Of a stretch of DNA of 64,000 nt, positions 16,089 through 23,306 are shown piece by piece. Under the pieces are notes generated by a model. The model made no database searches. It was not told the origin of the DNA and saw nothing but the letters and a program-made list of their open reading frames with translations. Where the stretch lies: positions 62,001 through 126,000 of the forward strand of contig CANNZV010001835.1 of assembly GCA_947561585.1 (NCBI GenBank), given 5' to 3'. Origin of the DNA: Caprella mutica (Eukaryota > Arthropoda > Malacostraca > Amphipoda > Caprellidae). Made by a program: the position numbers and the translations under genes. How positions within the stretch are numbered: position 1 is the first letter of the stretch; each line of letters begins with the position of its first letter.

Positions 16089-16608
16089 CAAGCAGCCTCA
16101 GTGGTGGTGAGTTCGTCGGGGTTGGGGGTGTCGGGGGAGTCGCAGGCATAGGTCGAAGCAACCTCGGGGTTGGCTGCGACCGCTGCGGCGAGTGCGGCGA
16201 GGTGGGCGGCCCGGTCATAGGTACGACCCGGGGCTGGGCCGTGAGCGTTGTCGATCATGTCGACAACGGTGGCGGCCGGGAGCGATTGGGCTCGTTGTGC
16301 CCACATGTCGGTGGCCTGTTCGGTTGCTGCTTCGGTGTCATTTGTCAGAGTCGTGAGTGGAAACAGGGTCGTGTAACCGGCGTTCGCTGCGGTGATCACA
16401 TATCCGGACGCGTTCTTCAGGGGCCAACCGTTGTCGACCCAGCCAACCAGAACATCGATGGCATACCGGACCTGGTCCGGATCCCATTCCATGAGCGCCC
16501 GTTTGGCTTTCGGGCCGAGTGCGCTTGTGCGCTGCTCAAGCGGACGAATGATCGGCTCCAGCTCAGCCGACGACAACCACTGGTCCGATGGAGAGAGTCC
16601 CGTGCGGT

Positions 16609-16776
16609 TCGCGACTGTGCTTCGCGAGTGTCTTGGGTGGTTTGTTCGCGAAGAGGAACAGGAAGTTCTTTTTCTGGTACTACTTCAGAACGCTCGCGAG
16701 TCGGATCGTCGCGAACTGTCGCGTCGGCGTCGCGAACCGGTGTTGTTCGCGAGTCAGTCGCGAGAGTGGTTCGCGA
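16609..16776. repeat. Nine TCGCGA repeats in 168 bp, iteron-like
   Basis: TCGCGA occurs at 16609, 16622, 16646, 16694, 16709, 16730, 16747, 16758 and 16771; flanks extend several to GTTCGCGAAC, with a perfect GGTTCGCGAACC at 16768-16779. Chance expectation for a 6-mer in this length is far below one. The array lies inside the initiator-like gene just upstream of dnaB, as iterons lie inside rep1 in the Streptomyces plasmid pSLA2 (established knowledge). It is the best candidate for a replication origin in the window. Confidence 0.65.
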
Positions 16777-16884
16777 ACCAAGTGCGGTGTTAAGGGCTTG
16801 GGAGAGGTTGCGTCGAACCTCGGTGTCGGTTTCGGTCTCGAGCAACGTGACAATCCGCCCAGCCAGACCGACCGAGTCGACCAC

Positions 16885-16929
16885 GGCGGGTGGGGGAGTG
16901 GTGCGTGGCGGCGGGTGGGGGAGTGGTGC
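16885..16929. repeat. Two direct copies of a 20-bp G-rich word
   Basis: GGCGGGTGGGGGAGTGGTGC occurs at 16885-16904 and again at 16910-16929, a 25-bp period. Both contain GGGGGAGTGG, which recurs elsewhere in the window. They lie inside the initiator-like gene, about 110 bp from the TCGCGA array. Confidence 0.6.
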
Positions 16930-17461
16930 ACCAATCGCTCGACCCTCTTGCGGTGGAACCTGGGTGTTGTTGAGAAGCCGACGGATCCGGTTGAGCCGCC
17001 ATTGCGCAGTACCCAAGCTCGCCACATCAAGGATCTGTGCGAGTTCAGCAAGACCAACACCTGGGCATCGGCACCGACCAGAACCCAATCCGATGCGCCG
17101 GCTTGGACTTCAACCCCGTTCCTGGCCAGCCGTTCAACGTCTGTTTCGGCGCCCTGATGGGCCCGGTCGGACAGTTGTTGGTCCTGAGCCATCCAAGCAT
17201 CGAGACGCTCGAGGTTGATACACACCTCAGGCGAGCGTTCCAACCATCCTTCGCTCTCGGCCGCTGCGAGCTGACGCTCGAAGTCTCGACTGGTACGACA
17301 CCCCACCGCTGAACGCAGAGCCGTGGTCGGTGCATCAAGGAGAGCTGTACCCAACTCATGAACAAAGAACGGTTCGGTCGCCGCAGCCTGGTGCCACCGG
17401 CGCCGAGTCCGAGACGTCATCCGACTCATGACACCGTCCAGCGAAAGTCGGATCGGAAGTC

Positions 17462-17680
17462 GTTGCGGAACCAGTTCCGCAACTGCACCTCTCGTGGTGA
17501 ACCGGCGACCAGGTGCTGCGGCTCAGCACCTGACGAAAGTGATTGTGTGAAGCGTTGGCACCCAGCTCCCAGATCGGTTGAGCGGAAGTACTTCCGCTCA
17601 ACCTGGGTCGTGAGCGGAACTTGAGCGGAAGTAGTTGCGGAACTGGTTCCGCATGGTCTAAGATCGCAGACAGCGGAAAG
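17462..17680. promoter_or_regulatory. Array of GCGGAA half-sites upstream of the initiator-like gene, with a 28-bp perfect palindrome
   Basis: Inverted pairs are GTTGCGGAAC-CA-GTTCCGCAAC at 17462-17483; GGTTGAGCGGAAGT joined to its own reverse complement at 17576-17603 (28 bp, perfect); and TTGCGGAAC-TG-GTTCCGCA near 17635-17653. Single half-sites are GAGCGGAAC near 17612, TTGAGCGGAAG near 17621 and AGCGGAAAG near 17674. Two spacer types (GTTGCGGAAC and TTGAGCGGAAG) are interleaved. The 480-bp gap 17430-17909 separates the minus-strand initiator gene from plus-strand genes, so this is most simply the operator/iteron field for the initiator or for the HTH protein at 17910. Confidence 0.7.
17635..17664 (+). 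promoter_or_regulatory. Candidate promoter overlapped by a GCGGAA palindrome
   Basis: TTGCGG at 17635-17640 and TAAGAT at 17659-17664 are separated by 18 bases, close to a sigma-70-type promoter. The third inverted pair covers the -35 and spacer, so a bound regulator would block it. It would start a plus-strand RNA near 17671. Confidence 0.4.
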
Positions 17681-17872
17681 GCTTCGGCCTGGATGTGGTG
17701 AAGTTTGACAGAGGGAAACCTCAGTTGGGGTTTGCACACACGCTCCTCTCGGAACGAGAAACACCCCAACGGGTGATGCTCGATCTGGTTGGTCAATTGA
17801 TGTCGCCAGACCTAGAAATTCAGACGACAGAGAACTTTGATCGAAGGGCCCGCTCCAACGGGCCCTTCTTTC
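17671..17872 (+). ncRNA. Candidate ~200-nt small RNA ending at a strong terminator
   Basis: The stretch has a candidate promoter upstream (17635-17664), begins with a UUCG-type hairpin (AGGC-TTCG-GCCT near 17680), and ends at the terminator 17843-17872. A GTG-started frame crosses it, but that frame runs through the terminator and lacks coding character, so a non-coding RNA is the simpler reading. It is divergent from the initiator gene, as some replication-control RNAs are. No known family recognised. Confidence 0.35.
17843..17872 (+). terminator. Rho-independent terminator
   Basis: The 10-bp stem GAAGGGCCCG / CGGGCCCTTC has loop CTCCAA and is followed by TTTC. It is the clearest terminator in the window; it ends the transcript from 17671 and insulates the gene at 17910. 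Confidence 0.8.
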
Positions 17873-17909
17873 GTACTTACAGCTATGTAGTTTCATGGAG
17901 CTTGTCCTT

Positions 17910-18359
17910 ATGGGCGCGGATGCCACAGACATTTCTTCGCCGCAACGGCGCATGAGCAGTTCTGAAGTAGCGGCTGTGGCCAAGGTTTCGTCGAGCTATG
18001 TGAGGCAGCTGGCCCGAGCTGGCAAGCTCGGAGCGACCCGTTCCACCGTTGACGGGCGAGACTCGTGGAGTTTCGATGCCGATGCTGTGGATGCGTGGGT
18101 CCGAGAGCGGAACACGCACTCGCGGTTGGCCGAGTCGGCGGACAATTGGGAACGGGACCTGTTGATTGCCGAGGCAAACGATGCCCGCCACCAGTTGGCT
18201 CTGAGCGAACTCGAGATCGAGATTCGCAAACGCGATGCGATCATCGCAGAACAAGCTGGCGAGCTCCGTCGTCTCGGCGCTGAGGTTGCCCGACTGAAGT
18301 TGGCGACAAGGTCGCTCGTGTCGGGGATGGACGCCATGATCACCGACCTCGCCGAATAG
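17910..18359 (+). CDS. Excisionase-type HTH protein with C-terminal coiled coil
   Basis: I prefer ATG 17910 (GGAG at 9-base spacing) over ATG 17895, which lacks an RBS; the product has 149 residues. Residues about 15-75 are an excisionase/MerR-like HTH (RMSSSEVAAVAKVSSSYVRQ, then LARAGKLGATRSTVDGRDSW and SFDADAVDAWV). Residues 95-140 are a coiled coil (ALSELEIEIRKRDAIIAEQA ...). The plan matches the larger HTH/coiled-coil protein at 13925. The two flank the rep-dnaB unit. Candidate regulator of the GCGGAA operator array or of plasmid stability. Confidence 0.75.
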   Translation: MGADATDISSPQRRMSSSEVAAVAKVSSSYVRQLARAGKLGATRSTVDGRDSWSFDADAVDAWVRERNTHSRLAESADNWERDLLIAEANDARHQLALSELEIEIRKRDAIIAEQAGELRRLGAEVARLKLATRSLVSGMDAMITDLAE

Positions 18360-18364
18360 TCCGA

Positions 18365-18505
18365 TCATCGGTTTGGTCGACGGACGGCACGGCGGTCAGG
18401 GGTCTTACCTGAGGTGAGGATGTCGCCGGTGATGGGATGCGCCATTAAGGCGGCGACGATGCGATCGGCGTGGGTGGCCAGGGCGTGCTGCATGTCGTCG
18501 GTCAT
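18365..18505 (-). CDS. Small 46-residue protein downstream of ssb
   Basis: The ATG at 18505 is preceded by AAAGGA at about 7 bases. The product reads MTDDMQHALATHADRIVAAL, then MAHPITGDILTSGKTPDRRA and VRRPNR. It is the last gene of the minus-strand unit lipoprotein, wall hydrolase, ssb, this ORF, 75 bases past the ssb stop. Unknown function; composition and RBS support a real gene. Confidence 0.5.
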   Translation of the reverse strand: MTDDMQHALATHADRIVAALMAHPITGDILTSGKTPDRRAVRRPNR

Positions 18506-18580
18506 TGCGGTTCCTTTGTTCGACTAGTGGGGGAGAGGGCGAGCCCGGTGTGGACCCGCCCCCGGATTGCTGGTGAAAGG

Positions 18581-18952
18581 TCAGAAGGGCTGCTCCTGTC
18601 CTGCGGGTGTTGGGGTGGTGCCGTTGGTTTTGACGCTCGGGCTTTGGAGGTATTCGACGGTGGCGTTGATGACGGTGTGGCGGGAGTGGTTGGTGCCGTC
18701 GTCGGTTTGCCAGGTGGCGTAGTCGAGTTCGCCGTCGATGCGGACGGGGCTGCCTTTGGTCAGGTACTTGGCGTGGTTTTCGGCGGCTTCGCCCCAGGTT
18801 GTGACTTCGAGGTAGTTGTTGTCGTTTTTGCCTCGGTTGATCGTGTAGCCGATGTTGAGTCGGCAGATCTTGCGTGGTCCGTCGGTGAGTTGGACCTCTT
18901 CGAGTTGAGGGGTTTGGCTGAGGTTGCCGGTGATGGAGATGGTTGCTCCCAT
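18581..18952 (-). CDS. ssb: Single-stranded DNA-binding protein
   Basis: The ATG at 18952 follows GAAAGG; upstream in-frame codons belong to a Pro-rich shadow. The product has 123 residues. It is an OB-fold SSB: ATISITGNLSQTPQLEEVQL at the start, NNYLEVTTWGEAAENHAKYL (the WGE..A..V motif), GSPVRIDGELDYATW, and a short tail ending GQEQPF. The length is at the low end for SSB and the acidic tip typical of chromosomal SSB (DDDIPF) is reduced to EQPF, usual for plasmid-borne versions. It lies near dnaB and the initiator-like gene and probably serves replication or conjugation of the element. Confidence 0.9.
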   Translation of the reverse strand: MGATISITGNLSQTPQLEEVQLTDGPRKICRLNIGYTINRGKNDNNYLEVTTWGEAAENHAKYLTKGSPVRIDGELDYATWQTDDGTNHSRHTVINATVEYLQSPSVKTNGTTPTPAGQEQPF

Positions 18953-19195
18953 GGTCTTGCCTTTCGTTGTTTGGTTTGTTTGTGGTGTGCCTACGTGATG
19001 GGGGATCGGTGGTTCTGGGGGGCCACGGGGGAAACCGAACCCGGCAGGGTTTGGAAGTTCTTGGCGGAGGAACGGGGGAGAGAAGTTCTTCGGTGGCCGT
19101 TGCGGCCCGGGTTCTCGAGCACCAACGTGAAGGCGCATTGACCACGAACAGATCAACGCCATCGAAGGCGGGGCGGGGGAGCGGCGGGTTGGTCA

Positions 19196-20311
19196 TCAGT
19201 GGGTGCAGCCAGACCGGGGGAGTGATGCGGGCGCGATGGGGGCACCTGCCAAAATGCCGAGCAGCAGTTGTTGGGGGCAGACCGAGGATCCAGCGACGCG
19301 GATGCCGAGGTGGAGGTGCGGCCCGGTGGTGTTGCCGGCGCCTTGTGCGCCGGGTTGGCCACCTGAGCGGCCGATCGTTGTTCCGGGGAGGACGGTTTGT
19401 CCGACTGACACCGCGATGGTGGTGAGGTGGCAGTAGGTGTAGGTGGCTCGGTCGATGCCGGCGATGGTGACGGTGTTGCCGCAACGGTTCGGGTCTGTGG
19501 GGAACCGGCCTGCTGTTGTGTGTGCGGTGACGACGGTCCCGGTGGTCATGGCATACAGCGGGGTTCGGAGAGGGACGCCTGCGTCCCAGGCGGGGTAGTC
19601 GTGGTGGCTGCGTCGGGCGAGTGCTGGTGTGGCGTAGGCGGCGGGGAGTGGGTAGGCGTATTCGCCAGCGGCGACGACACCTTCGGGCGCTGTGTAGGTG
19701 TCGGCCCACTCGAGCACGTCGGCGACGTACGCGTTGGAGTGGTTGTAGCCAAAGATGGCAGCTTGGAGGTTGTCGACCGACCCGTTCGGGCACAGATGAG
19801 CAACCGCTGCTGGCACAGCGTCGTAAATGTTGTTTGGATCGGCGAATCCGTCGTTGTTGCCGTCTTTGCCGAAGATCGCCCATGACGATGGGATGAACTG
19901 GAACGGACCGACGGCGCGATCCCACACGGTGTCGCCATCCCAGACGCCGTTGTCGGTGTCGGCAATGGCGGCGGTGTTGTTGGTGCCGTTGAGAGGGATG
20001 CCGATGATCGGCGGGGAGATCTGGCCGTCGGGGCTGATGGTGGCTCCGCGGTAGCGGCCGTGGTTCGATTCGACTTTGCCGATCCCGGCGAGTACTTGCC
20101 ACCCCAACCCTTCGCATGCCTCAGCGGCGGACTGATACAGGGCAAGTAGTTGGGGTGGGATGTCGTCGAGTGCTGCTTGTGATGCTGGCAGTGTTGGTTG
20201 GATCGATGCTGCGGCGATGGCGGCGCCCTGGATAGCGAGGGTCATCACAGCCACGAGGAGCAGTAGCGGGAGGGCGAGCAGGATCACGCCTGCGGCGAGG
20301 AGCTTTGCCAT
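19196..20311 (-). CDS. Secreted bifunctional wall hydrolase: lytic transglycosylase plus M23 peptidase
   Basis: The 371-residue protein begins with an N-terminal signal anchor (LLAAGVILLALPLLLLVAVM). Residues about 50-190 form a transglycosylase domain with catalytic Glu in AGIGKVESNHGRYRG and the GPFQFIPSSWAIFG motif. Residues about 245-355 form an M23 metallopeptidase with HHDYPAWDAGVPLRTPLYA (first His/Asp ligands) and GPHLHLGI (the HxH motif). Such two-domain hydrolases open the wall for conjugation or pilus machinery in Gram-positives. The upstream lipoprotein gene stop is 2 bases away. Together with the Tad operon it suggests a surface-assembly role. Confidence 0.9.
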   Translation of the reverse strand: MAKLLAAGVILLALPLLLLVAVMTLAIQGAAIAAASIQPTLPASQAALDDIPPQLLALYQSAAEACEGLGWQVLAGIGKVESNHGRYRGATISPDGQISPPIIGIPLNGTNNTAAIADTDNGVWDGDTVWDRAVGPFQFIPSSWAIFGKDGNNDGFADPNNIYDAVPAAVAHLCPNGSVDNLQAAIFGYNHSNAYVADVLEWADTYTAPEGVVAAGEYAYPLPAAYATPALARRSHHDYPAWDAGVPLRTPLYAMTTGTVVTAHTTAGRFPTDPNRCGNTVTIAGIDRATYTYCHLTTIAVSVGQTVLPGTTIGRSGGQPGAQGAGNTTGPHLHLGIRVAGSSVCPQQLLLGILAGAPIAPASLPRSGCTH

Positions 20312-20313
20312 GG

Positions 20314-20889
20314 CTATGCGATCGGCTCGACGTGGATGACGAGCGGCCGGCTGGCGGCGGCGTTGCCGAAGGTGACGATGGTGATGTGGCGGACTGATTG
20401 GGTGTTGGTGATTTCGTCGAACGCGACGAACATCGTGTTCGGGTCCTCTGCGCTTGGGTCGACGGTGATGAGGTGCAGGGGCCCGAACTCGTGTGTTGCG
20501 GCGGTGCCGCGACGGTCAGCTCCGGCAAGGGCGGCGTAGGCGGGATCGAGATCGCTGGCGACGCTGCGGGCCCAGTCGGGGTCGAGGTAGGCGCTGAGGG
20601 CAACCCTGGCAGCGACGTCGTGGGCGTCAGTACCGGTGGGGATGGTGGGGGAGGCGACCGCGATTGTGTCGTGTTGGTGGTGGAACTGCGAGCGCTCGAC
20701 CGGCTCGTCAGCCCGGTCAAGGCCAAGCAGACCATCGGAGGCGGGGCCCGAGCCTGCCGAAGCGGACTGAGGTGCAGACGCGACTGGCGGTGTCTCACCT
20801 GTGGTGTTGGCTTGAGAGTGCGGTGAGTCGTCGGCGGAGCAGCCAGCGAGGAGCACGAGTGCCGAGGTGGCAAGGACGATGAGCTTCAT
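20314..20889 (-). CDS. Lipoprotein with NTF2/VirB8-like C-terminal character, 191 residues
   Basis: I chose the ATG at 20889 because it gives a clean lipobox: MKLIVLATSALVLLAGCSAD. A longer frame upstream is non-coding sequence. After a Ser/Pro-rich linker, the C-terminal part (HDVAARVALSAYLDPDWARS ... HITIVTFGNAAASRPLVIHV) is an alpha+beta fold with the look of the small secreted domains used in conjugation systems. That resemblance is loose. It is first in the minus unit with the wall hydrolase and ssb. A 15-bp inverted repeat lies in the divergent promoter region. Confidence 0.7.
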   Translation of the reverse strand: MKLIVLATSALVLLAGCSADDSPHSQANTTGETPPVASAPQSASAGSGPASDGLLGLDRADEPVERSQFHHQHDTIAVASPTIPTGTDAHDVAARVALSAYLDPDWARSVASDLDPAYAALAGADRRGTAATHEFGPLHLITVDPSAEDPNTMFVAFDEITNTQSVRHITIVTFGNAAASRPLVIHVEPIA

Positions 20890-20918
20890 GTCCTGTAGAT
20901 GTGCAGACCACGAGGCCG

Positions 20919-20961
20919 AAACGCGACAACAAACAGAAATTTCGGATTTGTTGTCGCGTTT
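20919..20961. promoter_or_regulatory. Perfect 15-bp inverted repeat in a divergent promoter region
   Basis: Arms AAACGCGACAACAAA (20919-20933) and TTTGTTGTCGCGTTT (20947-20961) are exact complements with a 13-base gap. It lies between the minus-strand lipoprotein (start 20889) and the plus-strand lipoprotein/tad genes (start 21113). It is a likely operator for both units, or a hairpin in one leader. Confidence 0.6.
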
Positions 20962-21112
20962 GGGCTGTGGGGTCTGCTCATTAGGAGCAATGGACACAAC
21001 ACGACCGAGCAACAAGTTGCGTGGGTTATTTCCCTCATTGACGTGGATTGTTGGGGCTGCGACGGTTGCGCCCGGGTGGCGTGGGGTCGCTTGCGGTGGA
21101 GACAGGGGTGGG

Positions 21113-21718
21113 ATGCGGGTCAATCGTGGTCGGGCGGTTTTGATGGTTGCCGGGCTTGGTTTTTTCGCTGCGTGCACTAACAGCGCGCAAGAGGCGGTCG
21201 AGTCGGTGCCGAGGGCTGAGGTTGTAACGACCACGTCTGAAGCGCCGGTGACGACGCAGACCACGTTGTCGGATTTCGAGATAGCGCAGGCGGCGCTCGT
21301 GGAGGCGGAAGCGGAGATCACCACGGCGATCGAGGGTTGGTACACCTACCCGCTTGATACCTCGCTTGGCGAGGCCGGGTTGCCGCTGGAGTTCATCACC
21401 GGAGCGGTCGAGCAGCGGCTGATCGATTTGGCTGAGGCCCGGACTGCTGCTGGTGAGATCCAACGAGCACGCGGTGGCGACACCATTGAGATTTCCGATA
21501 TCCGTGTTGATCTCGACGCTGGGATCGCCGACATCGATGTCTGCACCCTTGGTGACCACGTTCTGGTGAATGCTGAGTCAGGCGAGCAGCTTGCCGCTGA
21601 CGACGGTGACTCGTGGGAAGGCCAGGCGCAGGCTCGTCTTGTTGATGGGGTGTGGCTGGTCGAAGACTTCTTCAGCGACCAGGAGAACGGGGGCAACGAG
21701 TGCGTGCTCTCCGAATAG
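21113..21718 (+). CDS. Lipoprotein, first gene of the tad-side operon
   Basis: From ATG 21113 the protein has 201 residues with signal MRVNRGRAVLMVAGLGFFAA and lipobox FAAC. The mature part opens with a Thr/Glu linker, then an alpha+beta domain (DFEIAQAALVEAEAEITTAI ... IDVCTLGDHVLVNAESGEQL ... WLVEDFFSDQENGGNECVLS). It resembles the other lipoprotein across the divergent promoter in general plan, not in sequence. The next gene's GTG lies inside its last codons, so it heads the operon leading into cpaB. No family recognised. Confidence 0.75.
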   Translation: MRVNRGRAVLMVAGLGFFAACTNSAQEAVESVPRAEVVTTTSEAPVTTQTTLSDFEIAQAALVEAEAEITTAIEGWYTYPLDTSLGEAGLPLEFITGAVEQRLIDLAEARTAAGEIQRARGGDTIEISDIRVDLDAGIADIDVCTLGDHVLVNAESGEQLAADDGDSWEGQAQARLVDGVWLVEDFFSDQENGGNECVLSE

Positions 21719-22608
21719 CCGCCGTCGCTGCCTCACTGATCGCAGCGCTCCAGCTTGTCGCGCCGCAGCCGGCGTTCGCCCAGGACGGAGGCTGCCTAAA
21801 CGATTGCGGGACTGGCGGCGATGCTGGGTCTGAAGACGGTTCGATCTCTACTGTGGTGTTCACGTCTGGGAGTGGCGGCAACTCGCCGGTGGCGGCGGGG
21901 AATCCGCCGGCGTGGTTGGCGGCGTGTTCCTGGACGTTGTTGAATCCCGGCGATGAGGTTCCGGCCGAGTTCGGCGATACCGGGGTCTTTGCTGAGGAGC
22001 TGACCGAAGCAACGTGGGTGGTCACGTGTCCGACGTCGAGCATTCTCGAGGTCGGCTTCGGGGATGTCGCGACAGGGATTCTGGAGATCTTCCCCGATGG
22101 GGATGTTCCGGACCGTCTGGTTGATGCGCTGATCCAAGAAGCGGCCGATCAGGTCCCGCTTGTTGCGTTCTACCCAACCGCCGCACCGGACGGGACCGAG
22201 GCGATCCCAATGATCGCCCGGTTCCCGACGGTGCTGTGGGTTCCCGACGCCGAATGGCAGCCAGTGTCGGCCACGGCGTCGATCCCGCCTTTGAGCGTCA
22301 CAGCGACAGCGTTCCCGGTGGCCACGGTCTGGTCGGGCGGCGATGACCCGACCGAGGTTGAGTGTGGCCAAGGCGTGCCGGTACGGCGCGACATTGGGTT
22401 CGATGACAACGACTTGTCGTGCTCGATGATGTTCCACCACACCAACAACGTGCAGAGCAACGAACTGTCCCTGACGGTGACCTGGGACGTGTTTTTCGAG
22501 TGCTCAGCGGTGTGTGGCACCGGTCAGCTCGACTCGCAAGCAATCACCTCGACTCGCCCGGTCCGGGTGGGCGAGATCCAGGCGTTGGTGACCGACTTCG
22601 GCGGATGA
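21700..22608 (+). CDS. Secreted protein upstream of the pilus genes, 302 residues
   Basis: GTG 21700 overlaps the previous gene by 19 bases. The signal peptide is VRALRIAAVAASLIAALQLV with an AFA-Q type cleavage site. The mature protein is Gly/Asp-rich near the start, then beta-rich with cysteines in AACSWTLL, VVTCPTS, VECGQG, LSCSMMF and FFECSAVCGTG, probably disulfide-bonded. Secreted Cys-rich proteins at the head of actinobacterial Tad-like operons are common but uncharacterised. No named family. Confidence 0.75.
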   Translation: MRALRIAAVAASLIAALQLVAPQPAFAQDGGCLNDCGTGGDAGSEDGSISTVVFTSGSGGNSPVAAGNPPAWLAACSWTLLNPGDEVPAEFGDTGVFAEELTEATWVVTCPTSSILEVGFGDVATGILEIFPDGDVPDRLVDALIQEAADQVPLVAFYPTAAPDGTEAIPMIARFPTVLWVPDAEWQPVSATASIPPLSVTATAFPVATVWSGGDDPTEVECGQGVPVRRDIGFDDNDLSCSMMFHHTNNVQSNELSLTVTWDVFFECSAVCGTGQLDSQAITSTRPVRVGEIQALVTDFGG

Positions 22609-22617
22609 TCCCGGCAT

Positions 22618-22650
22618 GAACCAGACGCCCTGATGTCCAGGGCTTGGTTC
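22618..22650 (+). promoter_or_regulatory. Stem-loop in the gap before cpaB
   Basis: Two stacked stems: GAACCA pairs with TGGTTC, and GCCCTG pairs with CAGGGC, around a small loop. The structure ends just before GGAAAGAAACAAG and the cpaB ATG. No T-run follows, so it is more likely an RNA-processing or translation-control element separating the lipoprotein genes from the pilus genes than a terminator. Confidence 0.4.
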
Positions 22651-22663
22651 GGAAAGAAACAAG

Positions 22664-23305
22664 ATGTCAGACGGCAAGAAGGCAACAAAGGCCAAAACCA
22701 AGCGACAGATCCCCGCAGCGCTACTGGGGCTGTTGTTGGTGTTCGGCGCAGCGATCGGCACCGCGTTGTGGTCCAGCGCGCAGTCAGAACGGTCGCCGGT
22801 GTTGGTCGCCGCGAATGATCTCGCTGCTGGCGAGGTGATCACCGCCGCGGACATGCGGGTTGCATCGGTGGCGGTGGACTCATTGGTGGTGACCATGAGC
22901 GAGGCGTCGGCGTCGAGCTTGGTCGGGGCAACGGTGTTGGCACCGGTGGCTTCTGGTTCGTTGTTGGGTCCGGCGATGTTCGGCGACGCCGAGTCGTTGG
23001 TCCCGGCGGGTATGGCGTTGGTTGGCGCGACGCTGGAGACGGGCCGTTACCCCTCATCGGGTCTGCGTGCGGGTGATCAAGTCATTTTGGTGCACACCAC
23101 CACGGATGGTCCGGTACGCCTGGGCGAGGCCGAAGTGTTCGCTGTGACAACGCTGGTCGATTCGTTCTCGGGCGATTTGTTCGTGTCGCTGTTGGTCACC
23201 GACGGCGTATTGGTGGATGCCACTGCTGGCGCTGCTGCGGCCGAGGACCTGTCGCTGGCGTCAGTGAGCACCGAACCAGGCGCAGCCTCCGGCGGGGGGG
23301 CTTGA
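22664..23305 (+). CDS. cpaB: SAF-domain pilus assembly protein, CpaB/RcpC family
   Basis: This 213-residue protein has one N-terminal membrane helix (IPAALLGLLLVFGAAIGTAL) followed by a SAF domain (SPVLVAANDLAAGEVITAAD, the hallmark V-A-DL-AG-I motif) and a second beta domain (LRAGDQVILVHTT). CpaB/RcpC is a Tad (Flp) pilus accessory protein associated with the envelope. RBS GAAAG precedes ATG 22664. It starts the tad gene run; the next gene begins 1 base after its stop. Confidence 0.85.
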   Translation: MSDGKKATKAKTKRQIPAALLGLLLVFGAAIGTALWSSAQSERSPVLVAANDLAAGEVITAADMRVASVAVDSLVVTMSEASASSLVGATVLAPVASGSLLGPAMFGDAESLVPAGMALVGATLETGRYPSSGLRAGDQVILVHTTTDGPVRLGEAEVFAVTTLVDSFSGDLFVSLLVTDGVLVDATAGAAAAEDLSLASVSTEPGAASGGGA

Positions 23306-23306
23306 G

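Larger units (their letters stand above)
16088..17429 (-). pseudogene. Initiator-like (Rep) gene upstream of dnaB, split by two frameshifts
   Basis: Three consecutive frames read as one protein. From ATG 17429: an N-terminal HTH-like domain (VGCRTSRDFERQLAAAESEG ... WVLVGADAQ) to about 17065. Then a second frame continues naturally (GVGLAELAQILDVASLGTAQ ... REAQSRTA) to about 16620. Then a third carries GLSPSDQWLSSAELEPIIRP to the stop at 16088. Each switch needs one extra base and falls at a short G run on the minus strand (CAGGTG near 17063, CGGGAC near 16602). Either the gene is decaying or the assembly lost bases. Nine TCGCGA sites lie inside it. Its end overlaps the dnaB start, which favours a replication initiator; no named Rep family was recognised. 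Confidence 0.65.

Noticed and set aside
16417..17088. 223-residue ORF as an independent gene
   Set aside because: Only its middle looks coding; it is better explained as the central frame of the frameshifted initiator-like gene.
18953..19195. tRNA or small ORF between ssb and the wall-hydrolase gene
   Set aside because: GGGTTCGGTTT-like words hinted at a T-arm, but no acceptor or anticodon stems pair; the open frame coupled to the upstream stop is Pro-rich and runs into ssb in another frame.
18405..20117. 570-residue minus-strand open frame
   Set aside because: Pro/Arg/His-rich shadow lying across the ssb and wall-hydrolase genes in another frame; no motifs.
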